DNA from: Pseudomonas sp. S04
GTDB lineage: Bacteria; Pseudomonadota; Gammaproteobacteria; Pseudomonadales; Pseudomonadaceae
NCBI RefSeq assembly: GCF_009834545.1
Contig: NZ_CP019427.1
Coordinates: 4,594,001 to 4,658,000 of the forward strand
Direction: 5' to 3'
Length of the DNA: 64,000 bases
The notes under the pieces were generated by a model. It was not told the origin of the DNA and searched no databases. It saw only the letters and a list, made by a program, of their open reading frames with translations. The number at the start of each line of letters is the position of its first letter. Position 1 is the stretch's first letter. This document shows positions 34,910-44,342 of this stretch, piece after piece. Made by a program: the position numbers and the translations under genes.

Positions 34910-34921
34910 AATGGCTGGCAT

Positions 34922-35473
34922 TCAGGGTTTCGAGGCCAGGGCCTGCTCCACCGCCGCGATGAATTCCGGGCTTTCGGGTTTGGTCAGGCTGGAGAAGTTG
35001 GCAATCACCTTGCCCTGGCGGTCCACCACGTACTTGTAGAAATTCCACTTCGGCGAACTGCTTTGCTCGGCAAGCACCTTGAACAGATGGATGGCGCTGG
35101 CACCGCGAACTTTCTGCGGCTCGGTCATGGTGAAGGTCACGCCATAATTGACGTAGCAGACCTTGGCCGTCTCCGCGCCATCCGCGGACTCCTGCTTGAA
35201 ATCATTGGACGGCACGCCAAGCACTTCCAGCCCCTGCTCCTTGTAGCGCTGGTACAACGCCTCAAGGCCTTTGAACTGCGGAGCGAAACCACAGAAGCTG
35301 GCGGTATTGACCACCACCAGCGGTTTGCCGGCAAAACGCTGGCACAGCTCAATGGATTCCTTGGCATGCAGCTTGGGCAATGAGCCCGACAGCAGTGCCG
35401 GGCACTCAGCGGCCAACGCCGGGCCTGCGACCAGCAACAGCAGAGCGGGAACAGCTAGCCAGCGCATCAGCAT
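34922..35473 (-). CDS. Periplasmic glutathione peroxidase-like protein
   Basis: The protein has 183 residues. A signal peptide (cleavage near ALAAE) precedes a thioredoxin-fold domain. The catalytic Cys lies in NTASFCGF (Cys in place of selenocysteine) and the WNFYKYVVD block carries the conserved Trp and Asn. The usual FPCNQF segment is GVPSNDF, so the resolving Cys is missing there. It probably reduces peroxides with thioredoxin-like donors rather than glutathione. It is monocistronic with a GAGGAC site. Confidence 0.88.
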   Translation of the reverse strand: MLMRWLAVPALLLLVAGPALAAECPALLSGSLPKLHAKESIELCQRFAGKPLVVVNTASFCGFAPQFKGLEALYQRYKEQGLEVLGVPSNDFKQESADGAETAKVCYVNYGVTFTMTEPQKVRGASAIHLFKVLAEQSSSPKWNFYKYVVDRQGKVIANFSSLTKPESPEFIAAVEQALASKP

Positions 35474-35543
35474 ATCGGGTGTCCTCGAGAAATCGTCAGA
35501 GGGCGACGTTACTCGCCCTGCACGAATGATGGCAAGTGGCTAT

Positions 35544-35666
35544 TTAGCAAGCTCCCAGTCCCAGCTGCATCATGGCCAGGCCGCCCTGATGCCAGCCCCA
35601 CCAGGCCAGCGCCAGCAGCAGCGCGACAACCGCCGTCGCCACCAGCCTCAAGGCGATCCACCTCAT
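35544..35666 (-). CDS. 40-residue single-span membrane protein coupled to an MFS gene
   Basis: This short frame, MRWIALRLVATAVVALLLA and on to a C-terminal LGLGAC, has one hydrophobic helix with a positive N-terminus and a Trp-rich edge (AWWGWHQGG). Its ATG overlaps the stop of the MFS gene at 35663 as ATGA, which strongly suggests translational coupling. Such small proteins often stabilise or tune a transporter partner. Neither the family nor the function is known to me. Confidence 0.68.
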   Translation of the reverse strand: MRWIALRLVATAVVALLLALAWWGWHQGGLAMMQLGLGAC

Positions 35667-36871
35667 GCCGCGCTCGCCTGGGCTTGCAGGCGCGCCACCG
35701 GACGCTCACGCACAGGCCAGTTCAAGGCAGCCGCCAACAAGCTGAGGAGAATCGCCACTTGCCAGATCAAGTCGTAGTTTCCTGTTCGGTCATACACCAC
35801 CCCGCCCAACCAGCCACCGAGGAACGAGCCCAATTGGTGAAAGAGGAAGACGATACCTCCCAGCATAGAGAGATTTCGCACACCGAACAGGGTCGCCACC
35901 GTACCGTTGGTCAAAGGCACCGTCGACAGCCAGAGGAAGCCCATGGCCATGCCGAACAGGTAGGCGCTGGTCTGGGTGACGGGCATCCACAGAAACAGCC
36001 CGATCACCACCGCGCGCAGCAGGTACAGGCCGGTCAGCAGGCGCGGCTTGGACATCCGCCCGCCGAGCCAACCGGCGGTGTAGGTGCCGAAGATATTGAA
36101 CAGGCCAATCAAGGCCAGCACCGTGGTGCCGACGGTGGCCGGAAGATGCTGATCCACCAGGTAGGCCGGCAAGTGCACACCGATGAACACCACCTGGAAA
36201 CCACAGACAAAAAAGCCGAACGCCAGCAGCCAGAAGCCGGAGTGCGAACAGGCCTCGCGCAGGGCCTCCTTCAGCGTCTGCTCATGGCCCAGCACTGGCA
36301 GCGGCTTGTCCTTGAGCATGCTCACCAGCGGCACAATCAGCGCCACCAGCACGCCCAGCACCAGCAGCGCGCTGGACCAGCCGAGCCAGCCGATCAGGCC
36401 CAGGGTGCCGGGCAACATGGCGAACTGGCCGAAGGAGCCGGCAGCACTGGCGACCCCCATGCCCATGCTGCGTTTCTCCGCCGGCAAGGCCCGCCCAACC
36501 ACGCCGAGAATCACCGAAAAAGACGTCCCGGACAGGCCGATACCAATCAACAGGCCGGCGCTCAGCGACAGTGACAGGGGCGAGTCGGACAGCCCCATGA
36601 ACACCAGGCCCACCGCATACAAGACACCTCCCACCAGCACCACTTTCGCGGCGCCGAAGCGATCGGCCAGCGCGCCGGTAAAGGGCTGCGCCAGGCCCCA
36701 GATCAGATTCTGCAAGGCGATGGCGAAGGCGAACACTTCACGCCCCCAGCCGAACTGCTCACTCATCGGCGGCAGGAACAGACCGAAGCCATGCCGCACG
36801 CCGAGGGACAACGCCAGAATCAGCGCACTCCCGAGTAAAATCCAACCGCTGGTACGCCACATCGATGTCAT
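35663..36871 (-). CDS. MFS transporter (OFA/monocarboxylate-like)
   Basis: This inner-membrane protein has 402 residues and 12 hydrophobic segments, with typical MFS loops (GALADRFGAAKVVLVGG after helix 2, GWLGGRMSKPRLL mid-protein). It resembles monocarboxylate/oxalate:formate antiporter-like MFS proteins; the substrate is unknown. The GGAG site lies seven bases before the ATG. A perfect 16-bp palindrome (36887-36902) stands in front of it, and a MarR gene with a near-identical palindrome lies upstream in the same direction, so it is probably under MarR control. Confidence 0.88.
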   Translation of the reverse strand: MTSMWRTSGWILLGSALILALSLGVRHGFGLFLPPMSEQFGWGREVFAFAIALQNLIWGLAQPFTGALADRFGAAKVVLVGGVLYAVGLVFMGLSDSPLSLSLSAGLLIGIGLSGTSFSVILGVVGRALPAEKRSMGMGVASAAGSFGQFAMLPGTLGLIGWLGWSSALLVLGVLVALIVPLVSMLKDKPLPVLGHEQTLKEALREACSHSGFWLLAFGFFVCGFQVVFIGVHLPAYLVDQHLPATVGTTVLALIGLFNIFGTYTAGWLGGRMSKPRLLTGLYLLRAVVIGLFLWMPVTQTSAYLFGMAMGFLWLSTVPLTNGTVATLFGVRNLSMLGGIVFLFHQLGSFLGGWLGGVVYDRTGNYDLIWQVAILLSLLAAALNWPVRERPVARLQAQASAA

Positions 36872-36886
36872 TGTTATTCTCCAATC

Positions 36887-36902
36887 GCGGGTATATACCC
36901 GC
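36887..36902. promoter_or_regulatory. Palindromic operator before the MFS gene
   Basis: GCGGGTATATACCCGC is a perfect 16-bp palindrome between the MarR stop and the MFS start. A copy with one mismatch lies at the MarR gene itself. It is probably the MarR binding site. Confidence 0.7.
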
Positions 36903-36923
36903 TTAAACTCGAAAAAACCCGCT

Positions 36924-37328
36924 TCATGCGAGTTCGTCCAGCAAGGCCAGCAATGTTGCGCGCTTCTCGGCGCCCAACCGATCGATCAAACGTTGTTGCG
37001 CCGCCTCCCAGGCCGGCAAGGCCGCCGCCAGGCGCTCACGCCCGGCCTCGGTCAATTGCACGATGCGGTTGCGCTGGTCTTCACCCTCGACCATCCGCAC
37101 CAGCCCCTCACCTTCCAACACCCGCAGGTTACGCCCCAGAGTACTGCGATCCAGCCCCATGGCCTCGGCCAGGGTGGAAATACTCGGCTGATCCAGGCGC
37201 TGCAGATTGCACAGCAAAGAATACTGGGCAACGTTGATCCCGAAGCCGTCGAGGGCGCCGTCGTAATGCCTGCTGACGCCACGGGCGGCGCGACGCAGGT
37301 TGGTGCATAAACACTGAGAGGCTAGCAT
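36924..37328 (-). CDS. MarR-family transcriptional regulator
   Basis: The protein has 134 residues with a dimerisation helix and winged helix-turn-helix (QPSISTLAEAMGLDRSTLGRNLRVLEGEGLVRM and wing RNRIVQLTEAGRERL). MarR proteins usually repress a neighbouring efflux or uptake gene and themselves until a small phenolic or related ligand binds. It lies directly upstream of the MFS gene. A palindrome four bases before its start codon overlaps where a ribosome site would be; no Shine-Dalgarno is visible, so the transcript may be leaderless. Confidence 0.88.
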   Translation of the reverse strand: MLASQCLCTNLRRAARGVSRHYDGALDGFGINVAQYSLLCNLQRLDQPSISTLAEAMGLDRSTLGRNLRVLEGEGLVRMVEGEDQRNRIVQLTEAGRERLAAALPAWEAAQQRLIDRLGAEKRATLLALLDELA

Positions 37329-37331
37329 GGT

Positions 37332-37347
37332 GCGTGTATATACCCGC
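37332..37347. promoter_or_regulatory. Palindromic operator before the MarR gene
   Basis: GCGTGTATATACCCGC has one mismatch to the perfect palindrome at 36887-36902. It sits immediately upstream of the MarR start codon, consistent with autorepression. Confidence 0.68.
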
Positions 37348-37389
37348 GTTTAACTTTATGCAAGCTTTGCTTACGATTTTCGCCTCCCC

Positions 37390-38121
37390 TCAAACCAGCG
37401 CCAAAGCCATCAGCACCGCCACTTCCAGCAATTCCAGCAACGCCCCCGCCGTATCCCCGGTTGTCCCGCCAAGGCGGCGCATCATCAAATGACGCACGCC
37501 GGCGAACACCCCGACCGCCACCACCAGCGCAATCACTCCACCCCAGCCCGCGATCAGTACACAGGCCAGCGCACTGAGCAGCAGCACCCGCCGGCCGGCC
37601 TGGCGTGGCAAGTGGTCAGCCAATGCCTGCCCCAGCCCCCCCGCCCGCACATAAGGCGTCGTCAGGAACAAGCCGAGCAAGGCCGTGCGCCCGAGCAGTG
37701 GCGCGAGGATCAGCGCGACCGTGGCCTGCTGTTCGATCAGTGCCAGCAAGGCGGCGAACTTGAGTAGCAGCACCAGCACCAGGGTGACCACGGCAATCGG
37801 TCCGCTGCGCGGGTCTTTCATGATGGTCAGGGTGCGTTCGCGGTCACCAAAACCACCGAGCCAGGCATCAGCACTGTCGGCCAGGCCGTCCAGGTGCAAG
37901 CCGCCACTGAGCACCACCCAGACCGTCAGCAGGATGGCCGCGTGCAACAGCGCCGGCGCGCCCCCCAATAGTCCGTTCAGGCCCCACAACAGCCCACCAA
38001 ACAACAGGCCCACCAGCGGATAAAACAGCAGCGAGCGCCCCAGCTCCTGAGGTGACGGCATGCCCGGCAGGCGAATCGGCAGGCTGCTGAGAAATTGCAG
38101 GGCGATCCACATTGGCAACAT
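37390..38121 (-). CDS. cobS: Adenosylcobinamide-GDP ribazoletransferase (cobalamin-5-phosphate synthase)
   Basis: This polytopic inner-membrane enzyme has 243 residues and joins adenosylcobinamide-GDP with alpha-ribazole to make adenosylcobalamin. The CobS signature is visible: ALQFLSSLPI at the start, GLHLDGLADSADAWLGG and DPRSGPIAVV. It is the last gene of the cobalamin operon and starts three bases after the cobC stop. Confidence 0.95.
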   Translation of the reverse strand: MLPMWIALQFLSSLPIRLPGMPSPQELGRSLLFYPLVGLLFGGLLWGLNGLLGGAPALLHAAILLTVWVVLSGGLHLDGLADSADAWLGGFGDRERTLTIMKDPRSGPIAVVTLVLVLLLKFAALLALIEQQATVALILAPLLGRTALLGLFLTTPYVRAGGLGQALADHLPRQAGRRVLLLSALACVLIAGWGGVIALVVAVGVFAGVRHLMMRRLGGTTGDTAGALLELLEVAVLMALALV

Positions 38122-38123
38122 GT

Positions 38124-38699
38124 CTACGCCTCTTCCCGAAGCATGGCGTCAGCCTCGACCCGCAGGAAAAACAGCCCGCCGTGGCCGACTTCGACGTTCA
38201 GCAACTGCTCGCGCGGCAGCCCGCGCGCGCGCGCCAGTAGCAGGCGCATGACACCGCCATGACTGACCAGCAACACCCGCTCACCGGCATAGGCCTGGTG
38301 CAAGCGCTGCACCGCCGCCAACACCCGCGCCGAGAAGTCGCTGACTGGCTCGCCCTCGGGCGGGGTAAAACCATAAGGGTCCGACCAGAACCGGCCAAGG
38401 GCATCAGCGTCAGTCTCCATCAACGCCGCCGCGCTGCGCCCCTCCCAGGCGCCAAAATGCAGCTCTTGCAGGTCCTGCTCCAGGCTTACCGGCAGGCCCA
38501 GTTGCGCGCCCAGTTCCTCGGCAAACCGCGCACAGCGTTGCAGGGGCGAACTCACCAGGCGGTCCCAGGGGCCAGCGCCTACGACGGCGTCGCGCATCTG
38601 CTGCCAACCCAGCGGCGTCAGCGTGTCATCCAGACTGCCTCGCAGGCCGCCACCCAGTTCGGTTTCACCGTGGCGTAGCAGGTCCAGGTGCAAGGTCAT
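38124..38699 (-). CDS. cobC: Alpha-ribazole phosphatase-type histidine phosphatase
   Basis: The protein has 191 residues and the histidine phosphatase motif LLRHGET near the N-terminus, a second catalytic His in [11 protein letters not shown], and the conserved FGAWEGR stretch. CobC-type enzymes dephosphorylate alpha-ribazole phosphate or adenosylcobalamin phosphate. The ATG at 38699 overlaps the cobT stop (ATGA); the frame stays open further upstream but that part lies within cobT. Confidence 0.9.
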   Translation of the reverse strand: MTLHLDLLRHGETELGGGLRGSLDDTLTPLGWQQMRDAVVGAGPWDRLVSSPLQRCARFAEELGAQLGLPVSLEQDLQELHFGAWEGRSAAALMETDADALGRFWSDPYGFTPPEGEPVSDFSARVLAAVQRLHQAYAGERVLLVSHGGVMRLLLARARGLPREQLLNVEVGHGGLFFLRVEADAMLREEA

Positions 38700-39751
38700 G
38701 CCGGGCGATCGGCAACCGCCGCCTCGGCAAAGGTCGCCATCTGTCCGTGCAGGTCGCAGGCCAGGCGCAACAAGGGCACCGCCAGCGCCGCACCACTGCC
38801 CTCGCCCAGGCGCAAGCCGAGTTCGAGCAGCGGTTGCGCATTCAACGCTTGCAGGACATACCGGTGACCCGGCTCCGCCCCGCGATGGCCGAACAGCAGC
38901 CACTCGCGACACGCAGGATTGAGGCGCACGGCAATCAGGGCCGCAACGCTGCAGATAAAGCCGTCCACCAGCACCGCCAGCCCCTCTTGGGCACAGGCCA
39001 GGTAAGCACCGACCAGCGCGGCGATTTCAAAGCCGCCGAGGTTGAACAGGGTTTGCAACGGATCACCTCGCTGCGCCGCGTGCAAGGCCAGGGCGCGTTC
39101 GATGACCTGGGTCTTGTGGCTGACGCCCGCCGTGTCCAAGCCAGTGCCCGGGCCGGTGAGGTGGGCCACCGGGCAATCCAGCAAGGCACAGGCCAAGGCA
39201 CTGGCCGCAGTGGTATTGCCAATGCCCATCTCGCCGCCGATGAACAGCTCCGCGCCTTCGGCCAGGGCTCGCAACACCGTGTCGCGCCCGGCTTGCAAGG
39301 CTTGTGCGCCTTGGGCCGGAGTCATCGCCGGGCCACGGGCGAAGTTGGCGGTGCCAGGGCCCAGGTGCAGGTGGCGCACCCCCGGCAGATTCAGCGACGG
39401 GGTCACGGTGCCTAGGTCGACCACCTCCAGCCGGGCTTGCAGTTGGCGCGCCAGCACGCTGATGGCCGCGCCGCCGTTGACGAAGTTGCGCAACATCTGC
39501 CCGGTGACTTCCTGGGGGAAGGCCGAGACACCTTCGGCCACCACCCCGTGGTCACCGGCAAAAATCCCGATCCACAACTGGTTCACGCTCGGCTTGAGCC
39601 GGCCTTGCAACCCCGCCAACTGCACCGCCAGCGTTTCCAGCTGCCCCAGCGAACCGGCCGGCTTGGTCAGTTGCTGCTGCAACTGCTCTGCATCTTGCAG
39701 GGCTTGGCGATCAACGGCCTTGCACGGGTTCAGCCACCAGGATTGAGTCAT
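38696..39751 (-). CDS. cobT: Nicotinate-nucleotide:dimethylbenzimidazole phosphoribosyltransferase
   Basis: The protein has 351 residues. It transfers the phosphoribosyl group to dimethylbenzimidazole, giving alpha-ribazole phosphate. Family stretches visible are [45 protein letters not shown], and the catalytic-Glu region near the C-terminus ([15 protein letters not shown]). Its start overlaps the cobU stop and its stop overlaps the cobC start. Confidence 0.95.
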   Translation of the reverse strand: MTQSWWLNPCKAVDRQALQDAEQLQQQLTKPAGSLGQLETLAVQLAGLQGRLKPSVNQLWIGIFAGDHGVVAEGVSAFPQEVTGQMLRNFVNGGAAISVLARQLQARLEVVDLGTVTPSLNLPGVRHLHLGPGTANFARGPAMTPAQGAQALQAGRDTVLRALAEGAELFIGGEMGIGNTTAASALACALLDCPVAHLTGPGTGLDTAGVSHKTQVIERALALHAAQRGDPLQTLFNLGGFEIAALVGAYLACAQEGLAVLVDGFICSVAALIAVRLNPACREWLLFGHRGAEPGHRYVLQALNAQPLLELGLRLGEGSGAALAVPLLRLACDLHGQMATFAEAAVADRPA

Positions 39752-40269
39752 AACGCAGTACCTTTCAAAGTCAGGGGCAGGCCGGCGACGGTCAACACGA
39801 CACGCTGACAGCGCTCAGCCAGGGCTTGATGCAACCAACCGGCTTCATCGACATAACGGCGAGTCAATTCGCCCAGTGGCACGACCCCCATTCCGGTTTC
39901 GTTGCTGACCAGAATCACCTCTCCCGGCAACGACGCCAGGCAGTCCAGCAGGGCTTCACGCTCCTGGGCCAGACGCTCGGGGTTGTCGAGCATCAGCAGG
40001 TTGGTCAGCCACAGGGTCAGGCAATCCACCAACAGGCAACGCTCGGCACTGGCGGTTTCGCGCAGTATCCGAGCCAGCGCCAGGGGTTCCTCGATCAAGG
40101 CCCACTCGGCCGGGCGGCGTGCCCGGTGATGGGCGACCCGGGCATTCATTTCGCCGTCCAGCGGCTGGCTGGTGGCAATGTAGGTCACCGCCAGGGAGCT
40201 GTCGGCGGCGAGCTTTTCAGCCAGGCGGCTTTTGCCGGAACGGGCACCGCCGAGGATCAATTGCAGCAT
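39748..40269 (-). CDS. cobU: Bifunctional adenosylcobinamide kinase / guanylyltransferase
   Basis: The protein has 173 residues. The P-loop [12 protein letters not shown] at residues 7-18 and the nucleotide-binding stretch [11 protein letters not shown], holding the His that accepts GMP, match CobU/CobP. The enzyme phosphorylates adenosylcobinamide and then makes the GDP derivative for CobS. It overlaps cobT by four bases. An 84-base gap with one REP separates it from cobQ. Confidence 0.95.
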   Translation of the reverse strand: MLQLILGGARSGKSRLAEKLAADSSLAVTYIATSQPLDGEMNARVAHHRARRPAEWALIEEPLALARILRETASAERCLLVDCLTLWLTNLLMLDNPERLAQEREALLDCLASLPGEVILVSNETGMGVVPLGELTRRYVDEAGWLHQALAERCQRVVLTVAGLPLTLKGTAL

Positions 40270-40310
40270 GGTCTTAACCTTCTATGAGCGGTATCAGGGT
40301 CGGCGGCTCT

Positions 40311-40341
40311 GTGTAGGAGCGGGCTTGCCCGCGAAGAGGCC
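40311..40341. repeat. Single REP element between cobQ and cobU
   Basis: GTGTAGGAGCGGGCTTGCCCGCGAAGAGGCC has a GCGGGC-tt-GCCCGC stem and lies in the only sizeable gap inside the cobalamin operon. Confidence 0.8.
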
Positions 40342-40353
40342 AGACAGGTCACC

Positions 40354-41805
40354 CTACAAACCACAGAGCTCACGCAACAACCCGGTATCCAGATGCTTCT
40401 CCACCAGGTCCGCCAGGCGCTCGATATCGCGCTCGCGCAAGCCGTGATAATCGACTGCCTGCACATCCGCAAGCCCGGCCCAGCGCAACAGTGCACTGCA
40501 CGCCGCCGGGGACTCGAACAAGCCATGCAGGTAAGTCCCGAGGACTTGTCCATCGGCACTCTGGGCGCCATCGCTGCGGCCATCGTCGAGTAATACAGCG
40601 GGCTGCTCCAGGGCCTCGCCACGGGTGACCCCGGCATGAATTTCATAACCACTGACCTCGGCGTTTTCCAGGAGCAGCCGGCCACGCACATTGCGCAGCT
40701 GCTTCTCGGCCTCAAGCACCGTGTCGAAGGCCAGCAAGCCGAGCCCGGCACTGGAGCCCGCGGCCCCTTCCAGGCCCAGCGGATCATGCAACTGCGCGCC
40801 GAGCATTTGCAGGCCACCGCAGATGCCCAGCAGCTTGCCGCCGTAGCGCAGGTGACGGACGATGGCGGTGTCCCAGCCATTGGCGCGCAGGTACGCAAGG
40901 TCGCTGCGCACGCTCTTGGAGCCCGGCAGGATGATCAGGTCGGCAGGCGGTATCGCCTGGCCCGGCCCGACGAATTGCAGGTCGACCTGGGGGTGCAGGC
41001 GCAGTGGATCGAAATCAGTGTGGTTGCTGATGCGCGGCAATACCGGCACCACCACCTTGAGCACCTGTTCGGCCTTGTCGGCCTGGCGCTGGTCGATGCC
41101 GTCCTCGGCCTCCAGGTGCAGGTCCATGACATACGGCAAGACTCCGATCACCGGCTTGCCGGTCCGCGCCTCCAGCCAGTCCAGGCCCGGCTGCAGCAAG
41201 GCGATGTCACCGCGAAAACGGTTGATGATGAAGCCCTTGACCCGCGCCTGCTCACTGGCCGAGAGCAACTCCAGGGTGCCCACCAGATGGGCGAAGACGC
41301 CACCACGATTAATGTCGGCAATCAACACCACCGGGCAATCGACGGCCTCGGCAAACCCCATGTTGGCGATGTCGCCGGCCCGCAGGTTGATCTCGGCCGG
41401 CGAGCCTGCCCCTTCCACCATCACCAGCGGATAGGCCGCGCTCAGGCGTTGGTGCGAGGCGAGCACCGCCTGCATGGCGATGGCCTTGTAGTCGTGGTAG
41501 GCGACGGCATTCATGCTGGTCACCGCGCGCCCGTGAATGATCACCTGGGCACCGGTATCGCTGTTGGGCTTGAGCAGCACCGGGTTCATGTCGGTGTGGG
41601 GTTCGAGGTTCGCGGCCTGGGCCTGTACCGCCTGGGCCCGACCGATTTCGCCACCGTCGGCGGTGACAGCGCTGTTGAGTGCCATGTTCTGCGGCTTGAA
41701 CGGCACCACCGCCACTCCCTGGCGCGTCGCCCAACGACAGAGCGCCGTGACCAGAGTGCTTTTGCCGGCATCGGACGTGGTGCCTTGAACCATCAACGTT
41801 GGCAT
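40354..41805 (-). CDS. cobQ: Cobyric acid synthase
   Basis: The protein has 483 residues. It amidates adenosylcobyrinic acid a,c-diamide at four positions with ATP and glutamine. The P-loop-like [11 protein letters not shown] is near residue 10; the glutaminase domain has its nucleophile in [11 protein letters not shown] and a conserved His near EIHAGVTRG. Its start overlaps the end of cobD by 13 bases. Confidence 0.95.
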   Translation of the reverse strand: MPTLMVQGTTSDAGKSTLVTALCRWATRQGVAVVPFKPQNMALNSAVTADGGEIGRAQAVQAQAANLEPHTDMNPVLLKPNSDTGAQVIIHGRAVTSMNAVAYHDYKAIAMQAVLASHQRLSAAYPLVMVEGAGSPAEINLRAGDIANMGFAEAVDCPVVLIADINRGGVFAHLVGTLELLSASEQARVKGFIINRFRGDIALLQPGLDWLEARTGKPVIGVLPYVMDLHLEAEDGIDQRQADKAEQVLKVVVPVLPRISNHTDFDPLRLHPQVDLQFVGPGQAIPPADLIILPGSKSVRSDLAYLRANGWDTAIVRHLRYGGKLLGICGGLQMLGAQLHDPLGLEGAAGSSAGLGLLAFDTVLEAEKQLRNVRGRLLLENAEVSGYEIHAGVTRGEALEQPAVLLDDGRSDGAQSADGQVLGTYLHGLFESPAACSALLRWAGLADVQAVDYHGLRERDIERLADLVEKHLDTGLLRELCGL

Positions 41806-42794
41806 GGGGTTTCCTTGGCGTAGGCGACAAAGGCCCGCTCCAGGCGCAACCAGTCGGTTTCGTCGGCTGGCAGGCCGAAGCGCAGGCTGCTGTTGTGGCT
41901 GAACAGGCGCAGCAAAATGCCCTGGCGCGCCATGAATTCATACAAGTGCTCGGCCCGTTCGGTGCTCAACCACTGGAACAGCGCGCAGCCGCCCTGAGGC
42001 TTGAAACCATGGCGCTCCAGCAGTTCGACCAGGCGTTCGCTCGCCTCTTCGCTACGCTGGCGTTGCCGGCGATGACCTTCGCTGTCGAGCAGGCAGGCCT
42101 GCCCCAGCACCCGCGTCGGCCCGGCAACCGCCCAGGGGCCCACCTGCTCGGCGAGCAGATTGAGCAGCCGCCGTTCGGCCAGGACAAAACCCAGGCGCAC
42201 CCCGGCCAGGCCGAAGAACTTGCCGAAGGAGCGCAACACGATCAGCCCGACCTGATGGGCAAAAGACGCCAGGCTCAGGTGCGGGGTGTTGTCCATGAAC
42301 GCTTCGTCCACCACCAGCCAGCCGCCTCGCTGCGCCAAGCGGGCATGCCAGTCGAGCAGGCGCTCCGGGGTCAGGCTAAGGCCCGTGGGATTGTTGGGAT
42401 TGACCACCACCAGCACGTCGAGGTTGTCGATGAAAAATTCCACCTCCTGCTCCAACACCTCGCGCACGATGTAGCCGTTACGCCGCCAGGCTTCGGCGTG
42501 TTCGGCGTAACAAGGCGACAGTACGCCGACCTTGCCGGCCCGCCGCAAACGCGGCAGCAACTGGATGGCCATCTGCGAACCGGCGACCGGCAGCAACTGA
42601 GTCGCGCCATAGTATTGCCGGGCGGCCTGCTCCAGGCCGTCCTCGGTTTCCGGCAAGCGGGCCCAGGCCCTGGCGGGAATCGGCGGGATTTCCCACGGCC
42701 AGGGCGCCAGCCCGCTGGAGAGGTCGAGCCAGTCGGCTTCGGCAATCCCATAGTGCAACGCCGCCTTGCGCAGGCGACCACCGTGTTCAAGCAT
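41793..42794 (-). CDS. cobD: L-threonine-O-3-phosphate decarboxylase (aminotransferase fold)
   Basis: The protein has 333 residues of PLP fold type I, with the Schiff-base Lys in [16 protein letters not shown] and Asn/Asp contacts in VVNPNNPTG and VVDEAFMD. It makes (R)-1-amino-2-propanol phosphate for the nucleotide loop of cobalamin. In the Pseudomonas denitrificans nomenclature this gene is called cobC. The ATG at 42794 overlaps the end of cbiB by eight bases. Confidence 0.92.
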   Translation of the reverse strand: MLEHGGRLRKAALHYGIAEADWLDLSSGLAPWPWEIPPIPARAWARLPETEDGLEQAARQYYGATQLLPVAGSQMAIQLLPRLRRAGKVGVLSPCYAEHAEAWRRNGYIVREVLEQEVEFFIDNLDVLVVVNPNNPTGLSLTPERLLDWHARLAQRGGWLVVDEAFMDNTPHLSLASFAHQVGLIVLRSFGKFFGLAGVRLGFVLAERRLLNLLAEQVGPWAVAGPTRVLGQACLLDSEGHRRQRQRSEEASERLVELLERHGFKPQGGCALFQWLSTERAEHLYEFMARQGILLRLFSHNSSLRFGLPADETDWLRLERAFVAYAKETPCQR

Positions 42795-43695
42795 AAAACT
42801 CAGCCCCCACACAGAGGATCAACAGCCATAACCATACCCCGCGCTGGACCAACTGCCAGCCACGGTCGATGGAGCTGGCGTCCGCCGGCACGCCTTCGCC
42901 CAAGGGTGGACGCTGGTGCAGCTCGCCATGATAGATCGCCGCCCCGCCCAGCTCGACGCCCAGCGCCCCAGCCCCGGCAGCCATCACCGGGCCGGCATTC
43001 GGGCTGTCCCAGGTCGGTCCCTGGGTGCGCCAGCACTTGAGGGCCAGCCGGGTCTTGCCGAGCACAGCGTAGGTCAGGGCCACCAGGCGTGCGGGAATGT
43101 AGTTGAGCACGTCGTCGATTTTCGCCGCCGCCCAGCCGAAGCGCTCGAAACGTTCGTTGCGATAGCCCCACATGGCGTCCAGGGTATTGCTCAGGCGATA
43201 CAGCACCACCCCGGGCGCACCGGCCACGGCAAACCAGAACAGCGCGGCAAACACTGCGTCGCTGCCATTTTCCAGGACCGACTCGGTGGCCGCGCGAGCC
43301 ACTTCAGTGGCGTCCAGCTCACTGGTCTGGCGGCTGACCAGGTAACTGACACGGGTGCGCGCTTCGTCCAGGTCATCGCTGCGCAGCGCCTGGGCCACCG
43401 GCTCGACGTGTTCGCCCAGGCTGCGCAAGCCCAGGGCGCAATACAGGGCCAGGATCTCGACGATCCAGCCGAGGTAAGGTAGCCAGGACAACGCCGTGGC
43501 CAGCAGGGTCAGCGGCACCACGGCCAGCACCCACGCGGTGACTCCATGACTGCGCCAGCCACGCCCGGCAGAATTGAAACGCTGCTCGATGCGCCCGGCA
43601 AATCGACCGAACGCCACCAGCGGATGCCAGCGCTTGGGTTCGCCCAGCAGCGCATCCAGCGCAACGGCAGCGACACTCAACAACGCCACACTCAT
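42787..43695 (-). CDS. cbiB: Adenosylcobinamide-phosphate synthase
   Basis: This integral membrane protein has 302 residues. It attaches aminopropanol (phosphate) to cobyric acid. CbiB features are [18 protein letters not shown] at the N-terminus, [11 protein letters not shown], and [14 protein letters not shown]. It is named cobD in the P. denitrificans scheme. Its start overlaps the bluB stop (ATGA). Confidence 0.94.
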   Translation of the reverse strand: MSVALLSVAAVALDALLGEPKRWHPLVAFGRFAGRIEQRFNSAGRGWRSHGVTAWVLAVVPLTLLATALSWLPYLGWIVEILALYCALGLRSLGEHVEPVAQALRSDDLDEARTRVSYLVSRQTSELDATEVARAATESVLENGSDAVFAALFWFAVAGAPGVVLYRLSNTLDAMWGYRNERFERFGWAAAKIDDVLNYIPARLVALTYAVLGKTRLALKCWRTQGPTWDSPNAGPVMAAGAGALGVELGGAAIYHGELHQRPPLGEGVPADASSIDRGWQLVQRGVWLWLLILCVGAEFYA

Positions 43696-44342
43696 TGATT
43701 CACTCCCCAGACATTTTCGTACAGCAGTTCATGCAGCGGACGCACGTGCGCCCAGCCTTCAAGGGCCAGCATCGGCGCCGGGTAAAAGGCCTTGACCGGG
43801 CCCAGGCAGAGAATCGCCACGGGCTTGGCTCCGGCCGGCAGTTGCAACAGATCGGCCAGTGCCTGGGGCTCGAACAGCGAAACCCAGCCCATGCCCAGGC
43901 CCTCGGCACGGGAGGCCAGCCAGAGGTTCTGGATTGCACAGGACAACGACGCCATGTCCATTTCCGGCAAGGTACGGCGGCCGAAAATATGCCGTTCGCG
44001 ATCGTCCATCAACGCGGCAACCAGCACTTCGGCGCAGTCATTGATGCCTTCGACCTTGAGTTTCATGAACTCATCGCTGCGCTCGCCGAGGGCTTCGGCG
44101 GTGCGGATGCGCTCCTCCTCCACCAGCGCCTGGAGCTGCCCGCGCAAGGTCCGGTCGCTGATGCGAATGAAGCGCCATGGCTGCATCAGGCCAACACTGG
44201 GCGCCTGATGCGCAGCTTCAAGCAAACGACGCAGCAGCTCAGGCTCCACCGTGCCACCGCTGAAGTGGCGCATGTCACGGCGCTCGGCGATGGCGCGGTA
44301 AACCGCTGCGCGTTCGGCTTCGCAGAATGCGTTATTGCTCAT
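43692..44342 (-). CDS. bluB: 5,6-dimethylbenzimidazole synthase (BluB)
   Basis: The protein has 216 residues of the nitroreductase-like FMN fold, with the N-terminal [11 protein letters not shown] and [12 protein letters not shown] that shape the FMN site. BluB breaks down its own reduced FMN with oxygen to make the lower ligand of cobalamin, so this organism can make the cofactor base aerobically. Its ATG lies within the cobB stop, at the edge of a REP. Confidence 0.94.
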   Translation of the reverse strand: MSNNAFCEAERAAVYRAIAERRDMRHFSGGTVEPELLRRLLEAAHQAPSVGLMQPWRFIRISDRTLRGQLQALVEEERIRTAEALGERSDEFMKLKVEGINDCAEVLVAALMDDRERHIFGRRTLPEMDMASLSCAIQNLWLASRAEGLGMGWVSLFEPQALADLLQLPAGAKPVAILCLGPVKAFYPAPMLALEGWAHVRPLHELLYENVWGVNQ

